Source of the DNA: Paenibacillus polygoni
Lineage (GTDB): Bacteria; Bacillota; Bacilli; Paenibacillales; Paenibacillaceae
Length of the DNA stretch: 64,000 nt
NCBI RefSeq assembly: GCF_030263935.1
Contig: NZ_CP127162.1
Location: 4,111,501-4,175,500, forward strand
Direction of reading: 5' to 3'
Positions 7,467 through 16,112 of the stretch are shown here, piece by piece. A program made the position numbers and the translations under genes. Each line of letters opens with the position of its first letter. Within the stretch, counting starts at the first letter, position 1. The notes beneath the pieces were generated by a model that was not told the DNA's origin, did no database searches, and was given only the letters and a program-made list of their open reading frames with translations.

Positions 7467-8252
7467 TCATCGAATTTCGGATGGACTCTTTCCTGTGTAC
7501 TGTTTGAATTGCCTGCTAAAAAAGAAAATATCGCGATATCCCAGCGCATCGGCAACTTCAGTAACATTCATACCCGCATGAACCAACAGATGCTCGGCAC
7601 GTTCAATTCTCATCTTTATAATATAAGACTGTACCGAATAACCGACCAGTTCTTTAAATTTAATTGAAAAATAACGCGGAGATAACCCTGCACGTGCAGC
7701 CAAATCCTCCACACGATGGTTAATTCCTGGATGCTGTCTTACGTAATTTGCAATCTCCTGGATCGCCTGTGCAAGCTGATTGCTTACTTTCCTTTCCTCA
7801 GGCTCCTCTTGGTCAACCCGAAGCAGATGAATCATCAGCTGTTTCAGAATCAGTTTGATTTCTTCCTCTCTGCCATACGAATTAGACAAGAACAAACGCA
7901 CATATCTAGCCAGCATATGTTCAAAGTCAACCGTTTCCCTCAGTTTGCGATAAGGACCAGGAACTTCCTCTACTAAACCTTCCACATCAAAATGAATATA
8001 TGTCAGGACAAACGGTTTTTGTGGATTATGAGTCGCACTCGTATGGTCACCAGGTCGAAATAGAAAACAGCTTCCTTTTTGGGCAGAAAAAGGTTCATCA
8101 TTCAGGATAACGGTACCTTCTCCGCTCCACACATAAAACAAATCATAGTTTTGCATCGGTTTTTCGCGCTTCTGCCATTTCCAGCCTGGCTCACAGACAA
8201 TCTTGGCGACGGCGGGCAAAATCACAAAAGACGACGGTGACGCCTGTAACAT
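7467..8252 (-). CDS. AraC-family transcriptional regulator
   Basis: 261 residues. An N-terminal cupin-like sensor (about 10-120: DLFYVWSGEGTVILNDEPF, then FLFRPGDHTSATH) is followed by a C-terminal double helix-turn-helix (about 160-260: VEDLAARAGLSPRYFSIKFKE and VTEVADALGYRDIFFFSRQFKQYTG). Such proteins usually bind a sugar or small ligand and activate neighbouring genes. The start at 8252 is chosen because AAGGAGG lies 9 nt upstream, inside a longer open frame. No sugar-use gene is adjacent on this strand; the aminotransferase diverges 450 bp away. The target is unknown. Confidence 0.88.
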   Translation of the reverse strand: MLQASPSSFVILPAVAKIVCEPGWKWQKREKPMQNYDLFYVWSGEGTVILNDEPFSAQKGSCFLFRPGDHTSATHNPQKPFVLTYIHFDVEGLVEEVPGPYRKLRETVDFEHMLARYVRLFLSNSYGREEEIKLILKQLMIHLLRVDQEEPEERKVSNQLAQAIQEIANYVRQHPGINHRVEDLAARAGLSPRYFSIKFKELVGYSVQSYIIKMRIERAEHLLVHAGMNVTEVADALGYRDIFFFSRQFKQYTGKSPSEIR

Positions 8253-8701
8253 GTCGTCCTTCCTCCTTATCATGTGGTTCCTATGTACTTTTTCTATTAT
8301 AGCGTGAAACGCCTTGAAAAAAAACAGATGCCGGCAGGGGATCTGTGAAGGTTCTAAGCCACTTTATACTTTCTTCCCACGCAGCGAACATTCGCTTGCG
8401 CCTTCTCTTATTATTTCATCTGTTAAGTCCCACTATCCAAAATACGCAGCCGGTTTATGATCGAATAAAAACATAGAAACAGCTGAACTTATGTGTAAAT
8501 TTTTCCTGTTCCATACAGATCTAACATAAAAGTAATACATTCACGCAATGGGAGCTCGCCCAAAGCCTTTTTTCCGTGACGACACTAGGTGTTGATGCTA
8601 TAATATGAGGCAGTAAATGGTGGCTATCCGGGCTGCGTCTTATATTATCACCTTAGAAGGTCAGAACGGATGCAATTCAAAGACTTGGAAGGATGAATAA
8701 A
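8253..8701. promoter_or_regulatory. intergenic region with aminotransferase promoter
   Basis: About 450 bp between divergent genes. The plus strand carries an extended -10 element TGCTATAAT at 8596-8604, roughly 100 nt before the aminotransferase start. No clear -35 is visible, as is usual for extended -10 promoters. The leader (8612-8690) can form weak hairpins but matches no riboswitch I know. Nothing else was recognised. Confidence 0.5.
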
Positions 8702-10000
8702 ATGAATCCACTAGCTTTACAGCTGAACGAAAGCATTCAAGCGAGCAGTAATCATATATACGACATGCTCTCGAAGCTTGGCAAAGAACTTTATTATCCG
8801 AAGGAAGGTATTTTGAGTCAATCAGCAGAAGCTTCTAGCCGTGCCAAGAAATATAATGCTACAATCGGAATCGCCACGGAACACGGTAAACCGATGCACC
8901 TTCAAGTCATTCAAGAAAAATTATCTGCCTATAAACCACAGGATTTGTATCCTTATGCACCTCCTGCAGGCAAACCGGCTCTTAGAGAAGCATGGCGCAA
9001 GAAAATGCTCGAAGAGACCCCATCTTTACAAGGAAAATCATTTGGTAATCCCGTTGCTACGAATGCACTTACCCATGGTCTCAGCATTGTTGCTGACCTA
9101 TTCGTAGATGAGGGAGATGCTGTTATATATCCAGATAAAAACTGGGAGAACTATGAACTCACTTTTGGAGTTCGCAGACAAGCTAGACTCATTAACTATC
9201 CGCTGTTTAATGAAAGTAATCAATTTAACAGTGCAGGACTCAAAGAAGCTCTCCTCGCTCAGAAAGATCAAGGAAAAGCGATTGTTGTCCTTAATTTCCC
9301 GAATAACCCGACAGGGTATACTCCAGGGCCTGAGGAAGGCAAAGAAATTGTAGCTGCCGTGAAGGAAGCCGCAGACGCAGGTATTAACGTGGTTGTGGTA
9401 ACCGATGATGCTTATTTCGGTCTCTTCTTTGAAGACTCACTGCATGAATCCCTGTTCGGAAGTCTGACTAACATTCACCCGCGTATTCTGCCTGTCAAAG
9501 TGGACGGCGCTACGAAGGAAGAATTCGTATGGGGCTTCCGTGTCGGCTTCATCACCTATGGACATGAAAGTGCGGATGTATTATCTGCTCTGGAGCAAAA
9601 AACGCTGGGTATTATTCGGGCAACAATCTCAAGCGGTCCACACCCATCCCAGACTTTTGTACTTGATGCCCTGAATTCTCCAGAATTCTCGGAACAAAAA
9701 CAAGAGAAGTTTCTCATCATGAAAGCAAGAGCGAATAAAGTAAAAGCACTGCTTGATAGTGGAAAATACAGCGGTGCTTGGGATTACTATCCGTTTAACT
9801 CCGGCTATTTTATGTGTCTCAAGCTTACAAAAGTATCTGCTGAAGAACTGCGAACTCATCTGCTGAATGAGTACGGAATCGGCACGATTGCTATTGGCGA
9901 ACACGATCTTAGAATTGCATTTTCTTCTCTTGAAGAAGAGCAGCTAGAAGATCTGTTTGATCTCATTTATCAGGCAGTTCAAGATCTAACTCAGGAGTAG
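8702..10000 (+). CDS. PLP-dependent class I/II aminotransferase
   Basis: About 432 residues with the fold type I aminotransferase pattern: NALTHGLSIVADLF (PLP phosphate-binding region), VLNFPNNPTGY near residue 200, VVVTDDAYFGLFFEDS near 235 (Asp binds the pyridine N) and DGATKEEFVWGFRVGF near 270, where the Lys forms the Schiff base. Substrate class is not evident; it is not a clear AspC, HisC or PatA, and I cannot place it in a pathway. Start chosen at ATG 8702 because GGAAGG lies 9 nt upstream; the in-frame ATG at 8693 directly abuts that site. Transcribed alone; its original terminator is split by the insertion sequence that follows. Confidence 0.85.
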   Translation: MNPLALQLNESIQASSNHIYDMLSKLGKELYYPKEGILSQSAEASSRAKKYNATIGIATEHGKPMHLQVIQEKLSAYKPQDLYPYAPPAGKPALREAWRKKMLEETPSLQGKSFGNPVATNALTHGLSIVADLFVDEGDAVIYPDKNWENYELTFGVRRQARLINYPLFNESNQFNSAGLKEALLAQKDQGKAIVVLNFPNNPTGYTPGPEEGKEIVAAVKEAADAGINVVVVTDDAYFGLFFEDSLHESLFGSLTNIHPRILPVKVDGATKEEFVWGFRVGFITYGHESADVLSALEQKTLGIIRATISSGPHPSQTFVLDALNSPEFSEQKQEKFLIMKARANKVKALLDSGKYSGAWDYYPFNSGYFMCLKLTKVSAEELRTHLLNEYGIGTIAIGEHDLRIAFSSLEEEQLEDLFDLIYQAVQDLTQE

Positions 10001-10050
10001 AACTTCGTTCTTCCTGTTATAAAAACTTCAGACGAAGCTCTGAACAATCA

Positions 10051-10073
10051 AAAAAAGGAAACTCTGCCGCCTA
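10051..10073 (+). terminator. left half of the aminotransferase terminator, interrupted by the IS element
   Basis: Positions 10051-10069 (A-run, GGAAACTC, TGCCG) are complementary to 11343-11363 on the far side of the insertion sequence (CGGTA, GAGTTTCC, T-run). Joined, they make an intrinsic terminator whose loop is CCTAA. The loop CCTA is the target-site duplication. Confidence 0.85.
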
Positions 10074-10148
10074 TGAAGTGCACCCCTTAGAATAGACATT
10101 GGAAAAACCCCTGGGTTAACCGATGAAATTCTAGGGGGTGTATTTTTT

Positions 10149-10493
10149 ATGGCAATGAAAGGTCAAAAGTTTAAGACATATTCTGAGGAACTCAAGATGG
10201 AGGCAATCCGTTTGCACGTAGAGGAAAAATGGACGTATCGGCAAATCAACGATCATTTAGGAATTCAAGATCAGGGCCGAATGAAACGTTGGATGCGTAA
10301 ATACCGTGAACAAGGTGAGTTTGGTTTGTTGGATCAACGAGGAAGACGAAAAGAGTATTTAGATCAGGAGCGATATGTCCAGCAGCTGAAACGGGAGAAT
10401 GCCACACTAAAAAAGTATTTGAAAATCTGGATGCAGGAGGGAAAGAGCAAAGCTTCAGGCTCATCGAACAAACGGCGACCACCGGCCAAATAG
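10149..10493 (+). CDS. IS3-family transposase OrfA
   Basis: 114 residues. The N-terminal helix-turn-helix (FKTYSEELKMEAIRLH, then TYRQINDHLGIQ) binds the IS ends, and a leucine-zipper-like stretch near residues 75-90 (YVQQLKRENATLKKYL) multimerises the transposase. At 10409-10415 the mRNA reads A AAA AAG, the classic IS3 slippery heptamer. A -1 shift there moves ribosomes into the OrfB frame and makes the fused OrfAB transposase; without the shift the short OrfA is made and acts as regulator. Confidence 0.9.
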   Translation: MAMKGQKFKTYSEELKMEAIRLHVEEKWTYRQINDHLGIQDQGRMKRWMRKYREQGEFGLLDQRGRRKEYLDQERYVQQLKRENATLKKYLKIWMQEGKSKASGSSNKRRPPAK

Positions 10494-11299
10494 CAGAACA
10501 TTGCCAACTTCTTGGTGTCTCTAGAAGCGGCTACTATGCATATGTAAAGCGGAAGAAGAACGACCGAGATGCCGAGGCTAAACAACTCATCCGTACGGTG
10601 TACAAACGCTATGAAGGGAAATATGGCTACCGACAGATCCAGCTATTCTTGTGGCAGGATGAAGGTGTATGGATGAACCACAAGAAGGTACTACGCCTGA
10701 TGCAAAACATGGGTCTTCAAGCCAGTATTCGCCGGAAACGTCGATTTAACGCGACATACCAGGCAGCCGAGCGTGTTGCTGATAATCTGCTTAAGCGTAA
10801 TTTCACGGCTGAAAAACCAAACCAGAAATGGGTGACGGATGTGACCCAATACCGAGTAGGCGAGCGCTGGTTGTATCTCTCGGCAGTGAAAGATCTATTT
10901 AATAACGAGATTGTAGCCTACCAACTTAGTGAGCGTAATGATAATGAGCTGGTACTTCAAACGTTCGCAAAAGCCTTTTCCAAGCAAAAAGACGTGACCG
11001 GACTAGTCGTTCACAGCGACCAAGGGTTCCAGTACACGTCCCATGCTTACCACGACATGCTGCCAAAGGTTGGCGCCCAAATCAGCATGTCTCGCCGAGG
11101 CAATTGCCTAGACAACGCCTCTATGGAGAGTTTCTTCTCGCATCTCAAAACGGAAGGACTCTACCCTTATGATATACGAAATCTTGCAGAGGCACAAAGG
11201 CGAATGGAGAAATACATCCGTTTTTATAACCGAAGGCGGCCACAACGGAAACTAAAAAAACTGACGCCGGTAGAGTACCGACGCCAGTTTACCGCCTAG
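10409..11299 (+). CDS. IS3-family transposase OrfB (DDE integrase domain, made by -1 frameshift)
   Basis: The frame is open from the slippery site at 10409 to the stop at 11299; its first ATG is only at 10598, inside the conserved region, so synthesis as a frameshift fusion is likely. Translation reads LIEQTATTGQIAEHC, then SRSGYYAY and the HTH_21-like YKRYEGKYGYRQI. The rve integrase core follows with all three catalytic acids: Asp in WVTDVTQ, Asp in VVHSDQGFQY and Glu in NASMESFFSHLK. It ends with YIRFYNRRRPQ, typical of the IS150-like subgroup. The DNA at about 11250-11291 folds into a hairpin (AAACTG/CAGTTT) that could end the transposase transcript. Confidence 0.92.
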   Translation, partial: KKVFENLDAGGKEQSFRLIEQTATTGQIAEHCQLLGVSRSGYYAYVKRKKNDRDAEAKQLIRTVYKRYEGKYGYRQIQLFLWQDEGVWMNHKKVLRLMQNMGLQASIRRKRRFNATYQAAERVADNLLKRNFTAEKPNQKWVTDVTQYRVGERWLYLSAVKDLFNNEIVAYQLSERNDNELVLQTFAKAFSKQKDVTGLVVHSDQGFQYTSHAYHDMLPKVGAQISMSRRGNCLDNASMESFFSHLKTEGLYPYDIRNLAEAQRRMEKYIRFYNRRRPQRKLKKLTPVEYRRQFTA

Positions 11300-11337
11300 G
11301 GTCTTTTTTCAATGTCTACAAAATGGGGTCTTGACCA

Positions 11338-11366
11338 CCTAACGGTACGGAGTTTCCTTTTTTTTG
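11338..11366 (+). terminator. right half of the aminotransferase terminator
   Basis: CCTA duplication (11338-11341), then CGGTA and GAGTTTCC followed by eight T residues. It pairs with 10051-10069 once the insertion sequence is removed. In the present state the two arms are about 1.27 kb apart. Confidence 0.85.
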
Positions 11367-11472
11367 ATACATGAAGGCGTAAGCCCAAACCCTCAAGGTA
11401 CACCTGTCATACAATACGTTGTACGCTTCGTTAAGAGGCGCACGACAAACCGATTTGAAAGGGGAATGTACA

Positions 11473-11616
11473 ATGTCTGGATCTGAAGAAAGAAGCGGAT
11501 ATGGATACGGTGGAGGTTTTGGAGGTTACGGTGATGGCAAAAGCATTGGTGCAATCCTCGTACTCTTCATCTTGCTCGTGATTATTGCTAAATCGTTCAT
11601 GAGCTACGGTTACTAA
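11473..11616 (+). CDS. YjcZ-family small sporulation protein
   Basis: 47 residues from the ATG at 11473, which has GGGG about 8 nt upstream. The N-terminal half is Gly/Tyr-rich (SGYGYGGGFGGYG). The C-terminal half is one hydrophobic segment (GAILVLFILLVIIAKSFM), the layout of the YjcZ/SscA-like peptides found in Bacillales and often linked to spore assembly. It would sit in a membrane. Its own terminator follows, so it is monocistronic. The family assignment rests on composition and layout; a specific function cannot be given. Confidence 0.8.
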   Translation: MSGSEERSGYGYGGGFGGYGDGKSIGAILVLFILLVIIAKSFMSYGY

Positions 11617-11648
11617 TCACAGACTTGTTCTTGTAACTATGACAAGAC

Positions 11649-11677
11649 AAAAGGCCGGGATCATCCCGGCCTTGTTT
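11649..11677. terminator. bidirectional terminator between the YjcZ-like gene and ecsB
   Basis: Perfect hairpin AAGGCCGGGAT/ATCCCGGCCTT with A and T runs on both sides. It serves the plus-strand small gene and the minus-strand ecs operon. Confidence 0.85.
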
Positions 11678-11738
11678 ACTTCCTATCGGATTCATGGCAA
11701 GGACGATTCTTCTAGTTCATCCTCACTGCGCCTTCCGT

Positions 11739-12962
11739 TTATTCCGCTTCTTCCTCGTTTGACCACTTCTTACGTTCCGAATTTCGGAACCAGCGGGCGA
11801 TGAGTATACCTATTCCAAGTGTAAGCAGGGTCTCTACCCATCTGCCCCACCCTCCAAGAAGCAGCGGGATGAATAATAAGACGACACCCGCCAACTGTAA
11901 TACATAGACAAAACCAAGTACCTGTTCTCTTCGGCTTTGCGGTGTCACCGGATAGATATAAATCCAGAACGAATCATGGTGATTACGCCGGAGACCAGAC
12001 AACTGAATACCCAGCAGGAATAAGAAGAATAAATATACTCCGCTTCCCCATAAACTGCCTGCTGTCCAGTATACGAATAATCCGCCAATCACGGTAAGTC
12101 TTATGGTAATTCCGAGCAAGTCGCTGCGCAGAAACGTTTTGATGATAAGATACTGAAATGCGGTCTCTTGTCTCCACCGCAGCCGATCAGCGAGCGGCGC
12201 AAGCCACTTCCGGGCATGAACCCGCTGACGAGAAGCAGGGACTTCCACAAACCAACCCAATGTCTTCATTGCCCGCGAACTTTGGTTTTGCTCTGTCTCG
12301 ATCAGATATTCCCAGTGTACAGGCAGCTTCACGGGAAACCGAAGAGAAACCAGATATAATCCAGCAAGCAAGGCAATAAAGATCAGACTTAGCGCAAGCG
12401 AATGCCATAAAAAAGCATATAGACTCAGCACTATAAAGCCATATCTTATGATCCGGCAGACTAACCGAGCGGACCGTGAAATCATCTGCTGCTCGGCCCA
12501 CCCTCCGTAGCTTGCGAAGTACTTAAGCAATAGAAGCACAATTAAAAACAGATAAAAGGGCTTCGGTTCTCCTTCACTGCGAATATAAAGCGGCCATAGA
12601 AGAATGAATAATAGAACAAGACCTACCGACTTATAGACGATCCCTCTTACAAAACTGTTCTGTAAATACAGATTCATGCGATATTCCTGAGGTCTCAGGA
12701 AGACGATATCTGCTTGTTGCAGGTATGTTCTAAAGCTGCTGAAAATTACAGGAGGAGCAAGTACAACAAGCATGACTAGACGAATGGGAAACCCCTCCGG
12801 AATATCCTGGACAAGAGCGGTATACCATGCGGAAAAAGCAATCAGGGCGAACCCCATCATCACTGCTACCCCGCTCTGCATGACATACCCTAGATAAGGA
12901 GTAATCTGATTCCAGAATGCAGAACGCCTTGTTTTCCATAGCTGCTTCAGATCCATCTTCAA
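11739..12962 (-). CDS. ecsB: EcsB-type ABC transporter permease
   Basis: 407 residues, the length of EcsB. It has about eight to ten hydrophobic segments, with pairs near residues 25-75, 105-150 and 165-210, then a cytoplasmic loop (ESRA-type charged region 215-265) and further segments from 280 to 395. It is the membrane partner of the ATPase encoded just upstream; the two frames overlap by 4 nt. In B. subtilis Ecs affects secretion, regulated intramembrane proteolysis (through RasP) and competence. The third gene, ecsC, is not present here. The exported substrate is not established. Confidence 0.88.
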   Translation of the reverse strand: MKMDLKQLWKTRRSAFWNQITPYLGYVMQSGVAVMMGFALIAFSAWYTALVQDIPEGFPIRLVMLVVLAPPVIFSSFRTYLQQADIVFLRPQEYRMNLYLQNSFVRGIVYKSVGLVLLFILLWPLYIRSEGEPKPFYLFLIVLLLLKYFASYGGWAEQQMISRSARLVCRIIRYGFIVLSLYAFLWHSLALSLIFIALLAGLYLVSLRFPVKLPVHWEYLIETEQNQSSRAMKTLGWFVEVPASRQRVHARKWLAPLADRLRWRQETAFQYLIIKTFLRSDLLGITIRLTVIGGLFVYWTAGSLWGSGVYLFFLFLLGIQLSGLRRNHHDSFWIYIYPVTPQSRREQVLGFVYVLQLAGVVLLFIPLLLGGWGRWVETLLTLGIGILIARWFRNSERKKWSNEEEAE

Positions 12963-13705
12963 TCCCTGCCTTGTACAAGTTGATAGAATAGATCTTCAAG
13001 CGGAGCTTGCTTCATCCCAAACTGTTCACGCAGTTCTGAGAGTGTACCCTGTGCAATAATTTTGCCGCTGTGAAGAATGATGAACCTGTCACAGTAATTT
13101 TCGATAGTCGATAGAATATGTGAACTCAGTAAAATAGAAGCGCCCGATGCGCGAATTTCCATCATAAAATCGAGTAAAGACCGAATACCAAGCGGGTCAA
13201 GACCAAGGAAGGGCTCATCAATAATGTAAAGCGGCGGTCTTGCGACAAAAGCACTCATAATCATCACTTTTTGCCGCATCCCTTTGGACAAATGAGAAGA
13301 CAAGGTATCTTTCTTATCTCTCATTCGGAACATGTCCAGCAAATGATCCGCCCGTTCCATAAACTCTGCTTTGGTCACATTATAAGCACGGGCTGTAAAT
13401 TCCAGATGCTCCATAACGGTCATCTCCATAAACAGTTCCGGTGATTCAGGAACAAAGGCCATTCCGCTCTGATAAGATTCTGGATCTTCTTCCCTTCGTT
13501 TCCCTTGAATCAGAACCTCCCCTTGCTGCGGAACCATCAGGCCGAGTATATGCTTCATGGTCGTACTTTTTCCCGCCCCGTTCAGTCCAATCAGGCCTAC
13601 CATTTCACCAGGTGCCACCTGAAAATCAATATGATGCAGCACGGGTTTTTTGGCACTATACCCTCCGCTAAGATCATTAATTTGCAGAATCGGTGATTGT
13701 TCCAT
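12959..13705 (-). CDS. ecsA: EcsA-type ABC transporter ATP-binding protein
   Basis: 248 residues with all nucleotide-binding motifs: Walker A GLNGAGKST near residue 43, Q-loop region FVPESPELFM, signature LSKGMRQKV near 140, Walker B PLYIIDEPFLGLD near 160 and the H-loop SSHIL near 195. It powers the EcsB permease, with which it is translationally coupled. The LSKGM signature in place of LSGGQ is the form usual in EcsA-like ATPases. First gene of the operon, beginning 29 bp after the stop of the helicase gene on the same strand, so read-through from that gene is possible. Confidence 0.9.
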   Translation of the reverse strand: MEQSPILQINDLSGGYSAKKPVLHHIDFQVAPGEMVGLIGLNGAGKSTTMKHILGLMVPQQGEVLIQGKRREEDPESYQSGMAFVPESPELFMEMTVMEHLEFTARAYNVTKAEFMERADHLLDMFRMRDKKDTLSSHLSKGMRQKVMIMSAFVARPPLYIIDEPFLGLDPLGIRSLLDFMMEIRASGASILLSSHILSTIENYCDRFIILHSGKIIAQGTLSELREQFGMKQAPLEDLFYQLVQGRD

Positions 13706-13734
13706 GATATCCCCCGCTTTCTTCTATATTAGGC

Positions 13735-15087
13735 TTACTGCTCTTTTTTCTTGTCTTTAAGCCATTTTGGAGCCCCTTTGTTCTTCCGATCGCGTTCTCT
13801 CTCGTTCTTGCGTCCAGGTCCAGGCACATTGGAGGATTGTTCACGATCTTTCGCACTGCTTGTGCGAACCGCAGGTTTCCCTTGAGAAGCGGAACCAAAA
13901 GAAGAAGCTCCCTTTTTAGTGAATGAGCGCTGAGGTCTATTAGAAGAGTACGCCGGTTTATCTTTGATTTCTCCGCCTTGCATTGCCCGTTCATTCAGCT
14001 CAATACCAAGTTCTCTAGCAAATTTACGCATGATAAAGGTCTCTTTCTCCCCAACGATGGATACAACCGTCCCCGTCTTACCCATCCGTCCGGTTCTGCC
14101 TGCACGGTGAACATAATGATCGGAGTCAAAAGCAGGGTCAAAGTTAATAACGAGCGGTAAATCTTGAATATCAAGACCTCGTGCAGCTACGTCACTAGCA
14201 ATAAGCAGTTTGATTTGTCCATCACGGAATGCATTCAAAACCCGGGTCCGAGTCATTTTATCTGCATCACCATAAAGAGCTGCAGCAGAGATACCCATAT
14301 AGTTCATTTTGGCTTCTACTTCTGAAATCGTCTCCGCATTATTAGCGAACACAATCGCTTTAGTTGGATCAAAATGACGCACCACACGGCGAAGCATATC
14401 AATTTTCTCTCGTTCACCCGCTACAAAATACAAATGGGTGAGTCCTGATGCTGTCATTTGCTCTGGATCAATACCAATTGAAACAAAATCTTTCATTTCA
14501 CGTTCAGCGAGTCTCCGAGTTCCTTCATCCACCGTAGCAGATAAGAAGACAAGCTGGCGATCTCGGAGTGCACTGCGCAGAATATGATTCACATCACCTG
14601 CACCACCGAGCTGAAATACTTGATCGGCTTCATCGATAACGATAGTTTTGACCTGATGCATTTTGAGTTTACGTACTTCAATTAATTCACGAACACGGCC
14701 CGGTGTCCCTACGACAATCTCCGGATGCTCTTTCAGCTTTTCAATCTGACGTTTGATGGCAGCACCGCCAATCAGGCCAAGTGTCTTAATTCCTTTATAT
14801 GCGCCGTACACTTCTGCTTCTCGTACGATTTGCATAGCAAGCTCTTGTGTGGGAGCAAGAATGACTTTTTGTGTACCTTTCACATTCGTATCTATCGTTT
14901 CAAGAAGCGGCAGCAGGTACGCTAATGTTTTTCCCGTTCCGGTCTGGGAACGAGCAAGGACATCTTTTCCTTCACGAATCACAGGAATCGTCTGTTCCTG
15001 TACGGGAGAAGGCGATGTAATCCCTTTGTCCGAAAGCAATTGTATTAAATCCGGGTGTAACCCGAGTGAATCAAAACTTGTTGTCAT
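13735..15087 (-). CDS. DEAD-box RNA helicase
   Basis: 450 residues. All helicase motifs are in order: Q motif (SFDSLGL, then PVQEQTIP), motif I SQTGTGKT near residue 50, VGTPGR, motif II DEAD near 155, motif III SAT near 186, then in RecA domain 2 ARGLDIQ and motif VI HRAGRTGRMG near 325. The last 75 residues are a charged, disordered tail rich in Lys, Arg and Ser (for example RKNERERDRKNKG), which probably binds RNA. It belongs to the CshA/CshB/DbpA class acting in ribosome assembly or mRNA turnover; I cannot say which member. The start has AAGGATGG upstream. Confidence 0.9.
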   Translation of the reverse strand: MTTSFDSLGLHPDLIQLLSDKGITSPSPVQEQTIPVIREGKDVLARSQTGTGKTLAYLLPLLETIDTNVKGTQKVILAPTQELAMQIVREAEVYGAYKGIKTLGLIGGAAIKRQIEKLKEHPEIVVGTPGRVRELIEVRKLKMHQVKTIVIDEADQVFQLGGAGDVNHILRSALRDRQLVFLSATVDEGTRRLAEREMKDFVSIGIDPEQMTASGLTHLYFVAGEREKIDMLRRVVRHFDPTKAIVFANNAETISEVEAKMNYMGISAAALYGDADKMTRTRVLNAFRDGQIKLLIASDVAARGLDIQDLPLVINFDPAFDSDHYVHRAGRTGRMGKTGTVVSIVGEKETFIMRKFARELGIELNERAMQGGEIKDKPAYSSNRPQRSFTKKGASSFGSASQGKPAVRTSSAKDREQSSNVPGPGRKNERERDRKNKGAPKWLKDKKKEQ

Positions 15088-15194
15088 TTTTAATAGTCCA
15101 TCCTTTGTTTGAAAATCGATTATATTTCATTATATGCGAAAACAGGCGTTGTACCAAATACGATCTTTTTTTGTGCCTTAAAAAAACAAAAAAT

Positions 15195-15232
15195 AAAGCC
15201 CCTAAGCTTATAATTAGCCTGGAGCTTTCCCT
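15195..15232 (-). terminator. terminator after the SDR gene
   Basis: On the minus strand AAAGCTCC pairs with GGGGCTTT (one G-U pair), followed by a T-rich tract running toward 15180. Confidence 0.7.
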
Positions 15233-16015
15233 TTATTTTCGATTCATGAGTCCATAGGTCAACCGGTCTGCAAATCTAGGAAACAACTGATAAATTCGCA
15301 TGCCAAAAGCCGCTGATCGCGGGAGATTTACCTCTTCCTTGCGGCGGATGACCGCCTGTACTATTTTATCAGCAACGTATTCGGGTTTCATGATGAAGCC
15401 GCCTAGATTTTTCATGTAACCGCCGTCCGGATCTGCCTGTTCAAAAAAAGGGGTATCAATGGGTCCCGGATTAATCGTTGTTACGTGAATGCCCGACTTT
15501 CTATATTCCTGTCTGAGCGCATTGCTAAAGCCGAGAACCGCATGTTTTGTCGCTGTGTAGGAAACCGATTTTGCAGTTCCAATCTTTCCTGCCATAGAGG
15601 AAACATTTACGATTTGTCCCTGCCCTGCTTCCAGCATATAAGGCAATACGACTTTCGTTACCCGTACTGTCCCCATATAATTGACGTCCATCATATCTTC
15701 AAATGAAGAAACAGGCATCGTACCAAACGATTCAAATTTTCCATAACCCGCATTATTAAGTACAATATCGATTTTTCCGTACTTTTCTATGATTTTCTCA
15801 ACGCTGGACTGCACTTCCTCTAACATTGTCACATCCATTTTCAGCCACTCGTGATGACCGTCTATGGACTGACTGATCTCAGTCAGCTTGTTCTCTGATC
15901 TTGCCGTCAAGATCGGAATCGCACCCTCTGCACTCAGCTTCTGTGCACATAAAGCGCCAATACCGCTTGATGCTCCTGTAATCAGTACAACTTTACCTTG
16001 TAACCTCATCGCCAT
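15233..16015 (-). CDS. SDR-family oxidoreductase
   Basis: 260 residues with the classical short-chain dehydrogenase layout: TGASSGIG cofactor loop at residue 13, NNAGYG near 88, catalytic Ser in VSSMAGKIG near 142, YTATK (Tyr/Lys) near 155 and PGPIDTPF near 187. The Arg after the first beta strand suggests NADP(H). The C-terminal segment (LPRSAAFGMRIYQLFPRFADRL) resembles the membrane-proximal ends of DltE/YqjQ-type SDRs. The substrate is unknown. The start may be 16015 or the ATG two codons later; GGAGG precedes both. Transcribed alone. Confidence 0.85.
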   Translation of the reverse strand: MAMRLQGKVVLITGASSGIGALCAQKLSAEGAIPILTARSENKLTEISQSIDGHHEWLKMDVTMLEEVQSSVEKIIEKYGKIDIVLNNAGYGKFESFGTMPVSSFEDMMDVNYMGTVRVTKVVLPYMLEAGQGQIVNVSSMAGKIGTAKSVSYTATKHAVLGFSNALRQEYRKSGIHVTTINPGPIDTPFFEQADPDGGYMKNLGGFIMKPEYVADKIVQAVIRRKEEVNLPRSAAFGMRIYQLFPRFADRLTYGLMNRK

Positions 16016-16112
16016 TTATCCTCCAGCCTGCAGTTCGCTTATTCTTACTATGATAATGCACCTGTATGTAAAAAACAAAACTAGAATAGCGAGCTGCTGC
16101 TTAGAGAACGGT

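Larger units (their letters stand above)
10074..11337 (+). mobile_element. IS3-family insertion sequence, 1264 bp
   Basis: The element starts with TG (10074) and ends with CA (11337). It is flanked by a 4-bp direct repeat CCTA (10070-10073 and 11338-11341), which fits the 3-5 bp duplications of IS3 elements. Its imperfect terminal inverted repeats share ACCCC and then TAGACATTG in both ends (10082-10102 against the complement of 11311-11329). Two overlapping frames, orfA and orfB, are joined by an A6G slippery site. It looks intact: both frames are open and the DDE residues are present. Confidence 0.9.

Noticed and set aside
8612..8690. T-box or other riboswitch before the aminotransferase
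   Set aside because: No T-box sequence or terminator-antiterminator pair is visible in the leader.
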